A stretch of 64,000 nt of DNA from Cyanophora paradoxa (lineage: Eukaryota; Glaucocystophyceae; Cyanophorales; Cyanophoraceae): the NCBI GenBank assembly GCA_004431415.1, contig QPMI01000537.1:1-64000 (forward strand). The letters are read 5' to 3'. Positions 51,200 through 62,400 of this stretch are shown here, piece by piece; position 1 is the stretch's first letter, and the number at the start of each line of letters is the position of its first letter. The notes beneath the pieces were generated by a model. The model made no database searches. It worked only from the letters and a program-made list of their open reading frames with translations, and was not told the origin of the DNA. The position numbers and the translations under genes were made by a program.

Positions 51200-54100
51200 A
51201 TGGAATCGACGTCGGGCGCGCCCCAGGAGAGCGCGGCTCCCGCTCCCGTGGAACCGGCGGAGACGGCTCCGCCTTGTCAGCCCCGATTTACAACGCCATG
51301 GCCAGCGCCGCGGCCGGTTGCCAGTACGAGCAGCGGGGGCTTCGAGCCGCCCAGCGGGGGCTCCGAGCCGCCCACGGCGGATTCGGCGGCCCTGAGCGCG
51401 GCGGAACCCGCTGCCCAGGAGCCGGCGCCCAGTGGCCCCGATCCATTTGACAGCCTCCCCGAGGACCTCCTATGCCGCATCCTCCATGCAATCGGGCCGC
51501 TCGCCTGCGTGAACACTCGTGTCCATCACGTGTCCCGCCGCTGGAGGTTCGCCGGGGACGTCGAGGGCCCTCGGCGCATGGAGCGCGCGAACGCTCACGC
51601 GCACCGCAGAGAAGCCTTCAGGTCGACGCACTGGGAGCTGCTGGACTTTACGCCGCAGGTTTACGCCTCCCGCAGGCCGCGCGCTTCGCGCCACCTGACC
51701 GCGCCGCGCGGCGCAGGGCCTCGCGGACGCTCGCGTCCCCGGGAGCGGTCTGAAGGCCATCCGCCGCATCAACCGCCTGGGGCCCTCCGGCTTCCATCTG
51801 GGTGCCGTTCAGAAGGTGCGTCAGCCGCCCGGCCGCCCGCCCAGGCCGCCGCCGCAGCGGGCCGAGCGTGCCTCCGCCAGATCAAATTCTACATCCGCAA
51901 CAAGGCGGACGCGCTCACTTCGCTGGCCCTCGCCCGCGCGCTCCCGGAGGGCGGCGCAATGCGCTACGCCGAAATAGCATTCGGGACGTTGCCGGCGGGC
52001 CGCACGCGACCCCGCGTCAAGGCGGCGGAGCTCATGACGGCTCTCCTGCGGCTTGACCTGGAGTCGCTCGAGGTGGCCTGCGAGCCGCCGGGGCGCCCGC
52101 TGCTCAACTGGTTCGAATCCGACGCCGCCGTTTCCTCGGCGCTCGGCGGGCTCGGCCGCCCTGCCCGCCTCCGGATCCTCGACGCGCCGCGCCTCCCCCT
52201 GCCCGAGGCGCGCATCGCGGAGCTGAGGGCGGCGGCGCCGCGCCTCGTCCGCCTCACGGCCGTCCTCCTTCACGTGCCGAGCGGGCTCCCGGCCCTCGCC
52301 GCGGCGCCCCTCGAGGAGCTGAGGATCCGGTACCCCTGCGACGACTCGGACGACGAGGGGGAGCAGGCGCCCGTCGAGTCGCTGCGGCCGCTCTCGGGCG
52401 GGCCCCTCGCCGCCTCCCTCCGGCGCCTCCGGTTCGACGGCTCGGAGCTGAACCCGCCCGCGTACCCGGACCTCTCCTCCGCCCTCTTCCCCCGCCTCGA
52501 GGTCCTGGAGTTCGCGGTACCCCCCCTCCCTCCCACCCCACCCCCGCCTCTACTCCCCCCTGATCCCGCTCAGGTGAGCGAGGAGGCGCTTCGGGACCGC
52601 GTGGTGGGGCGCCTGGCGGGCCTGGCGACGCTGCGGGAGCTCCGGCTGGCCTTCAGCGAGCCCGTCCTCTCCTCGGCCGACGGCGAGGAGGACGACGACG
52701 AGGCGCGCGACTTTTAACTCTACTTTCCTGACTAACTAACTTCCTAACCTTCCTAACTTTTAACTCCAACTCTATATAACTTATAGCTAGCTTCCTAACT
52801 AGGACGACGACGAGGCGCGCGGGCCCCTATAGCTAGGCTAGGCTGACAAGCCGGAGCCAGGCTAGCTAAGCTGGCTAGCTGGCTAGCTAGCTAGCCCCGC
52901 TTCCTACATCCTAGCGCCCCTATCTTCTTCTTCTGTCTCCCGCCCTCTTCTTCTAACTTCTTCGTACGTGCCGGGGCGCAGGAGGACGAGGAGGGGTTCA
53001 CGGCGCTCACGGGCCGCTTCCTGCGCGACGTCGCCGCCCTCTGCGAGAAGGTCCGTTAGGGTCGCCGCTTCGGTTAGGAAGGGGGCGTTGGGCGTTGGGG
53101 CGTTGGGCGTTAGTAGCGAGGAGCCGCCGCTGGGCCACCCCCGCCGCCGCCGCCGCCTCCCTTCACAACGCCCCTCACTTAGTTGTTTGCTTGGTTAGAA
53201 GGGACCCGCGGAGGGGCCCCGCCCGCCCGCGGGGCGCCGCTCGCCCCTCTCCCGGCCTCGCTCTGACGCGCCGCCCGCCCTACCTGCGAGCAGCTTCCGA
53301 CCCTCCGTGACGTCCGCCTCCGCCTCGCCACCCGCGACTGGTGCTGTGCGCCCGCTCTCGCCTCTCTTCCTCGTCTTCCGCTGGGCTCTATCTATCCATC
53401 TGTCTCACTCGCCCCAGACACGCCGGTGCCGTCGGGCGGGATCGAGGCGCTGGCGTCGGGGCGGGCGGCGGAGTGCGTGAAGGGCCTGCGGCTGCACCTG
53501 ACGCGGGCACACACGCTGGAGGCCCTCGGGAAGCTAACGGCACTCGAGGAGCTCGAGCTCTCCGTCGAGGTGCGTGGGCGCGCTTCTACTGCATCGAATC
53601 TAGAGTGAACTAGGATGGGTTCAGTTCGGTATAGTTAGCAACTAACCCCAAACGTGCTCTAATCTGGACGAACCTAGACCCCAGCCAGTTAGTTCAGTGA
53701 CCAGTTGCTTTAGTTAGTTAGTTGGCTCAGCTGACGCAGCTCTGACGCGCCGCGCCGCCCCCTCAGCCGGAGGACGAGGAGGACGTGACGCTGGGGCGCT
53801 ACGAGTGCCCCTTCTGCCAGGGGCGCCACCGCACCGAGAACAGCGCCGTCCTCCACCTCGTCCAGCACGCCAGGGCGCGCCCTCTTGCCCGCCCGCCCCG
53901 CCCCGCCCTCGTCTTAAGGCTAACGTAGACGATAAGCGGCCCGCCCCGAGCGGCCGGCGCTCAATCACTAGATATTATAGGAGCCAAACCATAGACTACT
54001 ACTGTCGGGAGCGGCGCTCATGGCCCTCGTCTTGGCGTCCGGAACTTGATGACTAAGATCGTACCGTAACACTATAAACCCTAAACCATTTTCCTTGGCA

Positions 54101-55168
54101 AAAGAAGCTTACGGCTCTCGCGGGGGCGCAGGACAAGGAGCGGACGTGGCCGGAGGTGGGCGAGGCGATCGAGTCGGCCGAGCAGCGCGCCGAGGCCGGC
54201 GTGCCGGCCCCGGGGCCCCTCTCCAGCGCCCTCTCCGCCCTCGGCGCCCTCCCGCGCCTCTCCCGCCTCTCCCTGAACCTGAACGGCAACTCTGGCCTGG
54301 CGGCGGCCGCCGTGGAGGCCGTCCGCGCCCTCCGCCGCGCCGCCGGCGCCGGCGGCGGGTCCCTTACGGAGTTCCGCGTGGGCGCCTCGTACGGGTTCCC
54401 GGCCGACGCGCTCGCGGAGCTCGTGGCGGCGGCCGGCCCGGCGCTCCGCGCGCTCGACTGCACGCGCCCCGTCTCGGGGCCGCCCGTGCCCCTCCTGGAC
54501 GCCCTCGCCGCCTCGGGCGCCCTGGCCGCCACCGTCCGGTACCGCGTCCGGCGGACGGCCGCGAGGCGGCGCTGCAGGCGGCGGCGCGGCTGCGGGCGGC
54601 GCGCCCGCACGCCGAGCTGCACCTGGGCGCGCGCTACGAGGACGGCGGGCAGGAGGAGGACGGCCTCAGCTCCTCGGGCTCGTCGCGGACCGCCTCGGAG
54701 AACGACGAGGACGACGACCTGCACTCTGGCGAGGAGGACGAGGACGATGAGGACGAGGAGGACGAGGAGGAGGAGGAGGACGAGGAGGAGGAAGACCTTG
54801 ATGACGAGGAGGAGGAGGACGAGGATGAGGAGGAGGAGGAGGAGGCGGATGGGGAGGAGTTGGTTGCAGCGCTTTTTGTGGGGGCGGAGGCGGCGGCGGC
54901 GGCGGCGGCGGGGGCGGCGGCGGCCGCCGCCGCCGCTACAATCGAGGCGGCGGCGCCGCCGGCGCCGTCGGCGGCGGTGGGGGCGCCCGCCGGCGCGCCG
55001 GCGACTCCGGCCCGGCCTCCCGCCCCTGTCCTGTCCCCGACAGCCTTGGAAGACGAGAAGGAGGACGAGGACGAGGAGGAGGACGAGGAGGCGTTCACGG
55101 ACGCCTGGCCGTGGCCCGACGAGAGCGGCAGCAGCGACCAGGACAGCGACGCCTCCAGCACCGCCTGA
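51200..55168 (+). CDS. F-box / leucine-rich-type protein with acidic tail (copy 2)
   Basis: The ATG at 51200 opens a Pro/Ala-rich N-terminus with GGFEPPSGGSEPP repeats. The F-box follows (FDSLPEDLLCRILHAIG...VHHVSRRWR, 51445-51548). An exon in another frame (about 51715-51813) encodes AQGLADARVPGSGLKAIRRI. LRR-like strands follow: LESLEVACE, PARLRILDAPRLP, PLEELRIRYP, LFPRLEVLEFA, LATLRELRLAFSE, LTALEELELSVE and LPRLSRLSLNLNG. Likely introns include 52516-52573 (GTACCCCCC...CAG). A CPFC...H...H stretch near 53807-53870 looks like a C2H2 finger. The end is a long Asp/Glu run, then Ala/Pro-rich, with a stop at 55168. Two problems: no GT donor is seen between the frame end at 52717 and 52965, and the frame shifts near 54550. 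It could be two genes or carry errors. Confidence 0.5.
52685..52960 (+). repeat. Duplicated exon edge and CTAG-rich intron-like DNA
   Basis: GGACGACGACGAGGCGCGCG occurs at about 52690 and again at about 52801. The DNA between and after is built of TTCCTAAC and GCTAGCTAGCTGG repeats. It begins with CCTGACTAACTAAC, like a branch-point tract. Confidence 0.5.
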
Positions 55169-55473
55169 GGCCCAGGCTAGGCTAGGCTGGGCTAGGTCAG
55201 GCTTGGCTAGGCTTGGCTAGGCGCCTTCCATTAGTACTAGTGCTGTGATCCTAGTAGGCAAGACCCCTTCTTTCTTTTTGAAACAAAGCAGCCTTCGATT
55301 CCTTGAAAGACAAATGCGCCGCGGTGGACTGTTTTACGCGATCAAATTAAATCAAAGCAAGGCGACTAGCTAGCTAGCTGGCTACGGCTCTGCGCTTTAA
55401 AGACTGGGGCGGGCGAACGCGCGCGGGCGGGTATATAAAAATCGTACGCGTGCCCGAGGGCACGAGGAGGAAT
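55169..55473. other. Convergent 3' flanks
   Basis: AGGCTAGGCTTGGCTAGG repeats fill 55175-55220 after the F-box stop. The rest is the 3' flank of ALG9. No gene is seen. Confidence 0.5.
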
Positions 55474-57862
55474 TTAGTCGACGTCGCCTCGGGACGGGCC
55501 GGCGGCACCGGTGCCGCTGCCGGCGCCGGCGTTGGAGTCGCGGGAGGGCAGGAGCGCCTCGTTGCGGAGAAGGACATAGCGAACGAAGGCGTTGGTGCGG
55601 GGGGAGAGGCCCGGCACGTAGAACGCGCGCGCGAGGCCCGGCGAGCGCGCCGCGTGTAAGAACGGAGCCGCAAAGGCGACGCGCCAGGGGCCGCCCGCCC
55701 GCCGCCAGTCGTCCCCGTCGCTCGGGAGCTCCAGGTCCACGATGAAGTGGCAGGACGAGGGGGGTACGTAGCGCGCCGGGTCCTCGGCGTTGCGGTCATT
55801 GAAGTGGCGCGCGACGTCCGCCGCGGTGCCGTTGGGCCAGGGCTCGTAGGCGCGCGGCAGCTGGCCCTTGAAGCCCGAGCGGAGGAACTCCAGGGAGGCC
55901 CCCGGGGGGAGGAAGAACGAGGAGGGGAACCGGTACCACTCCTTGCCCACGCACACCCGCACTGCGCGTGTCGAGAGGGGGGCACGCGTGAACGGGAGTT
56001 CGAGCATTCTGCTAGGCTACGCAAAAAGGCGCACGGGGTCCCTGGGGGGCGGCGGGGACCTCCTGCTCCGAAAGGTGCCGGTACACCGCCATCGGGGCCC
56101 TGTACCCCGGCTCAGAAAGGATGGGGGAGAGAAGCGCCGGAAAGTCTCTTAAGAGGAGGGGGGTACCGGTAGTTTATGATGGTGCCGGAGGTGCGGGCGA
56201 TGCCGAGGATGAAGATGCAGGCGAGGAGCAGGGCCACGAGGAGGCGGACGGCCACGACCCGCCAGCCGCCCGGCGCCTTGAGCCGCGGCGGCGCCGCCCG
56301 CCGCGCCGCCACGCGCGCCGCCACGGCCGCCGCCCCGCCCGCCGCCGCCACCGGCTCGGGCTCCGCCGAGGGGATCCTGCCGGGCGCGCGCGCCTCAGGA
56401 GCGATCCCAGGGCGGAAAAGGGCGCGGCGGGGAGCCGAACCCGAAAAGACACGAAAGGAAGGCGTGCAGCAGGGACGTGGAGAACGCCGCCGCGAAGCAG
56501 ATGACGGGGTACACGGGGAAGATGAACCGCTCCTCTGCGAACGAAGTGTTGGGGGGGGGGGGGCAGCGCAGGGGGGGAGGGAGGGATGGGTACCCTTGTG
56601 GGGCTTTGAGCTCATGAACAAGACCCAGATGTAGAGGGGTAGAAGGTAGAAGCAGGCCTGCACGAACCCAGGCCGGTCCCGCTTCCACGAGCACGAAGCG
56701 ATGAGGAGCTGTGCCCCGCCCGGGCGTCGTCAAAACGGAGCCCGGGGGGGGGGGGGGCGGAGCGGGGTACCGGGAGGGAGAGGCCGGCGAGGCCGGCGGC
56801 CAAGTTGAAGTTGAGGAACAGGTTGCGGATGTAGAAGTTCCACGGTTCGACTCCGTAGAGTTCCGAGCCGCCCGTGTTCCCGAACACATTGTACCGGACG
56901 ATGTTCCAGGTCGGCATGGTCCAGTACCCGTACGCCCAGCGATCCGCGAGCGCCATCGGAACCACCAGCATGGCTCCGGAGAAGAGGGACCAGTTCGCAA
57001 GCTCCACGAGGCCGGCCCTGCGGGCCACGTCCAGAGCCAGGGGTACACCCACGAGCGCGCTGAAGGGCCATCCGACGAGCGCCCCCGCGGCCACGCAGAA
57101 AACGGCGAGGGGGTACGCCCTGTGCATCCAGGCGCCCCACGCCGCAGCGAAGCAGTACATCGCGAACGAGGACGGCAGGAGCGCTGCCGGGCTCCCCGGT
57201 GAGCGTGGGGAAGGGGGGGAGGAGGAGATGGGGGGTACGCTACCCGTGGAGGCCGCGAACATGCCGGGGGAGGAGGTGAGGAGGACGAGGAGGTAGTTGG
57301 CCGTGCGGTTCCCGAAGCGGATCTTGGCGCCCAGGTACAGGAGCGACTCGCAGAAGGCGCTCCATAGCCCCAGGGCGCACCGCACGTACTGGAACACAGC
57401 GACCTGTGGGCGCCGCCGCGGGTCGGGTCAGTCTGACGGGGGCGGGAGCGGCGGAGGCGGCTGAGCCCGCGCGGCGAGCGCGCGCGCGCGTGCGTGCGGA
57501 CTTTGTTGTCTAGGCCGACGAAGACTCCGGCGATGCGGCCGAGGAGCCAGTGCAGCCCGACGTAGAAGTAGGTCCGGAGCGCGTAGTTCGGGCTGCGGCG
57601 GGCGCCCGTCGGCGGCCGCCGCCGCGCGTCGCGCGGCGGGCGGCGAGCAGCGCGCGCACCTGTACTCCCAGGTCTGCAGGCCCGTGCCGTAGAGCAGGTA
57701 GTGCGCCGGTTCCCAGTAGTTGAACGTCTCGTCGCAGTCCGCGATGGTGTTCACGATCGCAGACCAGAGCCGGACGGCGCAAAGAATGTAGAAGGCCACC
57801 TTGAACGGCGGGGCCCAAGCCGAGGGCGCCGCCCGACGCCCAGCGAAGGTGCTGCGGAACAT
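55474..57862 (-). CDS. ALG9: ALG9-type alpha-1,2-mannosyltransferase (GT22)
   Basis: ALG9 adds alpha-1,2-mannose from dolichyl-phosphate-mannose to the lipid-linked oligosaccharide in the ER lumen during N-glycan assembly. The ATG at 57862 (MFRSTFAGRR) precedes the first TM helix and the diagnostic DCDETFNYWEPAHYLLYG and QTWEY, with the acidic residues of the first lumenal loop. Multi-pass exons follow: NYALRTYFYVGLHWLLGRIA, VFQYVRCALGLWSAFCESLL, a large exon (about 57200-56775) with NWSLFSGAMLVVPMALADRW and WNFYIRNLFLNFNLAAG, then LLPLYIWVLFMSSKPHKG and EERFIFPVYPVICFAAAFST (from 56534). The lumenal C-terminus (VCVGKEWYRFPSSFFLP, GQLPRAYEPWPNGT, HFNDRN, CHFIVDLELP) ends at 55474. These match the family throughout, so the gene looks complete and functional. 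About eight introns, several of the GTACCC type. Confidence 0.85.
56535..56593 (-). other. Introner-like intron in ALG9
   Basis: This 59-nt intron starts GTACCC and ends CACTTCGTTCGCAG on the minus strand. The exon after it reads EERFIFPVYPVICFAA. Its ends match the channel-gene intron at 6436-6500. Confidence 0.6.
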
Positions 57863-58320
57863 TTGGCGGGACCTTCGGATCCGACGCGGCGGGAGGCGAA
57901 CCTTGCGAGGCTTTCGAGATTCCAGCTGTCCTCGCGGGAAGAGGACGGCCGCGCGCTCTTGCGTGCGGGAAGGGGGCTCGTGTCGCCGTCATCGGATGTA
58001 GCCGGGGCTGCATCCGCGGCCGAGATCCGCGGCGTGGCTTCTGCACGACGCCGGGACATCCGGGTGCTGCGGCGTGGCTGCTCCACTTCGGCGAATGGTT
58101 CGCTCTACTTCGGCCCTAGAACACAGGCGCCCGCGGCGGCTGTTCGTTCGCGCGACCACACCGCCAGGTGCAAGTAGTAGTAGCTACCGGCTGCTGGCCA
58201 GGTGCTGTGGCAGACTGGTGGCTCTGCCCCTCGTCGAACCGGGTCGGTCGTGGGCTCGAACCCGTCGGGGTGCATTTGCCTTCCACGCCTGGAGCCTCGC
58301 ACGCCCGGGCAGCAGCGACC
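57863..58320. promoter_or_regulatory. Divergent upstream region, ALG9 / RRM gene
   Basis: These 458 bp lie between head-to-head start codons. GGGCTCGAACCCG near 58252 resembles a tRNA T-arm but no tRNA folds around it. No promoter box is identified. Confidence 0.4.
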
Positions 58321-59093
58321 ATGGCGAAGCGCTCTCTGTACATCGGTGCGCGCCCTGGCGTCGCTGCACGAGCGCCGGCTCAGCCTCCCCGTCCGCAGGT
58401 GGCATCTCAGACGAGGCGACACAGGAGCAAATCGCGGCGCTCTTCGCGCCTTTCGGCGAGATCATGCACCTAGAGATGCCCCTGGACAGCGCAACGGGTG
58501 CCCTCCGTGACCGGAAAGGCTCCCCCGCCGCGAGGCTGACGGCCATCGGCAGGGCGGCACAAAGCCTTCGCGTTCCTGGAGTACGAGGACCACGAGGATG
58601 CCGAGGAGGCCATCTTCAACATGAACCATTCCGAAGTGCGCGGCCGAGCCGCGTCCAGAGCCATCGCCCCTCAGTGCGGGCCGCTGACGCCCGCTCCCGC
58701 CCCCAGTTCATGGGGAAGCAGCTGAAGGTGAACTACTCGAGGCCGCGGCAAGCAACGGGCAGCAGCGCACGAGCAAGTGCGTCTGGCGGCCCGCCGGACG
58801 GCGCCGGGCCTCGCCGCTCACTCGCCGCGCCTCCACAGTATGGGACGACGAGGACTGGATCCACAAGCGGCTCGCGCAGGACGCCGAGAAGGTTCGCTCG
58901 CCGAACCGAACGAGCCGCGCCCGCCCCAGCGCCGCCCGCCACCGCCGCCGCCGCCGACGCGGACGCGCCCGCCGTCGCAGGTCGAGGAGAAGATGGACGA
59001 GGCCGAGGTGCTGCTGAAGGGCCCTGCGCGGCCCGAGGACCTTGTTCCCAAGGGCCCCTCCGCCGCCGCCGCCGCAATCGCGGCCAAGTACTA
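58321..59093 (+). CDS. RRM RNA-binding protein, PPIE-like without cyclophilin domain
   Basis: The ATG at 58321 gives MAKRSLYIG (RNP2). Splicing out GTGCGC...CAG introns joins it to GISDEATQEQIAALFAPFGE and IMHLEMPLDSATG, then HKAFAFLEYEDHEDAEEAIF (RNP1) and NMNHSE, then FMGKQLKVNYSRP. Spacing and motifs resemble the RRM of the spliceosomal cyclophilin PPIE (CYP33). A WDDEDWIHKRL motif follows, like the WSDDDW stretch after the PPIE RRM. No peptidyl-prolyl isomerase domain follows: the protein ends EEKMDEAEVLLKGPARPEDL...AAAIAAKY at 59093. It is likely a nuclear RNA-binding/splicing-associated protein. Exons: 58321-58345, about 58392-58499, about 58555-58640, 58712-58766, and from about 58839. 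Confidence 0.65.
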
Positions 59094-59467
59094 GCTAGCC
59101 CCGGCCCGGCGCCGGCGGCACAGCGGCGCGCTCGTCCCGTGCTTAGCGGCTTAGTCGATAGCTAGCTCGTAGGTAGGCTCTGCAATGCATAGGGACCAGG
59201 CATCGTCTCGCGGACTTCGATCCTTCTAAATCTCGTTCAGCTCAGCATCGCGGGCGAGGACACAAGTGCGCCTATGCGTTGGCCTAGAAACGACAGAAAG
59301 CGATATCTACGACTGCAGGCACATTGCTGTTGCGCAGCTGCGCAGCCGGCGCCTGGCTGGCATGCGCAGGCTTAGGGGGTTTCGACTCCCCGAATCAACG
59401 CGCTGGGACGCAAGATTCGAACGGAACCAGATGGGGACACGCCCGAGGGGCCCCTCCTCGCGAGATC

Positions 59468-62400
59468 TCACTGCGTGAAGAACGCCGACCCAATGCAGTC
59501 GAACCCTGCCGAGGGAGGGAGGAAGGAAGAGAGGGAAGGGAGTCAGCGGGCCCGGAGACGGGAGGGGCGAGGGGGGGAAGTATTGGGGGGGGGGTACCGG
59601 AGACGACGTCGAGGTCCTCGGCGAGGGCGGGCCGGGCGACGACCGTGTGCCCCACCGCCTCGTTGAGCGCCAGCGCCCCGGGCTTCTGTGGTATGAGAGG
59701 GGCTTCAGTGTGAGAGGGGCGGCTTCATTATAAACGTATGAGAGTAGGAGCAGAAGCCCTAGCCTCTGGCCCTGTGGCCCTCGAGCGGGCGAGGCTTCAG
59801 GGCGGGCGGGAAGGGCGGAGGAGTGTGGATGGAGGAGCGGGGGCGGGGGCGCGCGGCGTCTAGCCTAGGGGGGGTACGGACCGCGTGCTGGGTGGCGCCA
59901 GGTACCGGCGACGGGTTCGGAACGCTCGGCGTGCCCGCCAGCGTCGCACAGTGCACAGAGAGCTTCAGGATCACGTCCGCCTGCGCTCGGACTCAGGTGA
60001 GTCTGAGGCTTCTGAGACTCAGGTGATCTGAGCGGCCGGGGCGGGGCGCGCCGATCGGACGGCGCCGTCGCGAAGTAAGTGCGAGGGCACCACGGGGCTC
60101 TGCATCCGCTCCTCCAGCACGTACGCCTGCGCCGAAAGGAGGGTGAGAGGGGATGAAGCCGCGCCGGGGTACGGGGCGGGAGGGGGGTACGGAGAGCTCG
60201 GAGGGGTTGCGGGCGACGGTCGCGAGGCGCTCGAGGAGCCGCGGGCCCGTCAGCCGCTCCGTCGCTGCCGCGCCGCGCCGCGCCGTCAGAAGAAGAAGAA
60301 GGGGCGAGGGGTACAGTTTAGCGCACCGGGGCCGGCCACGGGTACCAGCATGAACTTGTCTGCAGCGCCGGCGCCGGCGCCGGCCCGGCCGGTTAGATAG
60401 CTATAGGCAGGAGCGGAAGGGGCTGGGCGCCGGGCCGGGCCGGGCCGCACGGGGGTTCTTGCGGGCCCTCCCGAGAACGTTCGCCAGCGCCTCGCGCTCC
60501 GCCGCCCCCGCGTTCGGCTGTCGTGCGACAGGAAATTAAGACAAGGGGAAGGGGGGGGAGGGGCTTCAAGGGGGGTACGTACCGGGAGGGAGAGGCCGTA
60601 ACGACCCATGAGGACGGCGCGGATTCGCTGCGCCTGCGCCGCGTCCTCCGTGAACCTGCAAACAAAAGCTCAGAAAAAAGGGGGGAAAGAGGGGCGGGGG
60701 GGTAGGGGCGGAAAGAACCGCTCGAGGAGCTGCGGGGTATTGAAGAGGACCCCGAGGACCCTCCGTGACATCACGAGCTGGTGCCCCAGCGGCGGGCACT
60801 GCGGCGCGCGCGCGAGACAGCTAAGAGAGACGAAGGCAGGGTGGGGGGGGGAAGGGGGGGGAAGCGGGGGGGGGGGGGTACGGTACCTTGATGGCCGAAG
60901 AGCGCTCGATAAGGGTCCGCGTGTCCCAGTCGCGCTTACTCGCGTAGTCCTTTTTCGTTCGCGGGGGGCGGGTCAGAAGGGGGGGGCAGGGGGGAGGTGG
61001 AGGGGGGGGAGGGGGGGTCGCACCCTTGGGTTGTACCCCGCCCGCATGAGCACGACGCCCACCGTCTGGCCCTCGCTGCCGCACGGATTCATCAGAGGGG
61101 TACAGAGCGGAAAAGGAGGGAGGGGTACGGGACGAACACGCGGAGGGCGCGGGTGGCGGGGTCGATGGAGGCGTGTATGTCCTGCATTGCGCGCCGCAGC
61201 ACCCGGATGCGGTACTGCGGGGGGGTACGCCGTTCGTTCGGAAGGAGGGGAGGGCGAGGAAGGGGGAGCACAGTATTCACCTGCTCCCAGAGGAGGTGCT
61301 CGATCCAGCGCTCCTCGCTCGCGTCCCACTCCTCGGGCAGCGACGATCCGGGCCCGCCCGCGCCCGCCGCGGGCGGCGGGGACGGCTGCTGCGACGGCTC
61401 CGCGGGACCGTCCCGGGGCGTGTCCCCGGCAGGCGCGCTCCGGATGGCGGGGCGGTCCGCGGGCCCGCCGCGGCCTGGCCCTGCCCCTGCCCGGCGCGCG
61501 GGGAGGCACCGATGGTGGCGCCCTTGTCCGCGGGGGCGGGCGGCCGCCGCGCCGTCGGGGCCGGCGGGCTCGACGAGTTGGGTACCACCTGCCGCCCCGT
61601 CTTACAACGAAAGGAAAGGAAGGAAAGGAAAGAGAAAGGGGAAAACGGACCATGAGGACGACGCTCTGGGGCTCCCAGCGCGCCGCCGACTTGCCGCCCC
61701 CGGCCTTGCCCTTCGACAGCTGCGGCGAAAGCTAAGAAAGGCAGAAGAAGAAGAAGAAGAGAAGGAGGAGGGGCGGGCCTTCTGCTGGTAGGGGGAGGAC
61801 CCGGCGCCGCGCTCGCGCTCGGCGGGCCCCTCCTGCTTCGCGAAGCTCGGCTCGTGCGACTTCAGCAGCCCTGCGCGCGAGGGGCGCGGGGTCGGGTTGG
61901 GCAGACGGCGCAGGGGGCGAAGGCGGGGCGGGGCCGACGCCGGGGCGGGGATGATTAGAGGAACGGTCTCTAGTAGGAGCGGTCCCTCAAAGGAGGAACG
62001 AGGAACCGTCTCTCAGAGGAACGGGCGGGGGCGGGGGCGGGGCGGGGCGGAGGACGCGGGAGGCCGGCGCCAAGGCTAGAGACTCTTCCCAACAACAAGC
62101 GGGCGACGCCAAGGCTAGGGATTCGCAGAGGAGCGGGCGGGGGCGGGGGCGGGGCGGGGGCGGCAGCCGCGGACCGGCGTCGTCCTCGAAGGCGTGGAGG
62201 GCGCGGGCGACGGCGGCGGGGAGGTTCACGAGGACGTCGTTCCCCGGCAGCACCACGTTGCTGAACATCTGCGGGGGAGGGGGGCGAGGCGAGGCTCGTT
62301 GAGACCAGGTGGGCGGGCGGCGCGGAGGAGCGGCGGAGCGGCGGAGCCGGGCAAGCTTGAGTTGGGTTAGGATTAGGCCGGCGGACCCTCCGGGGGCGAG

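Noticed and set aside
58200-58300. T-arm-like GGGTTCGAGCCC near 58252
   Set aside because: The fifth base pair, D-arm and anticodon arm are missing at the right distances.
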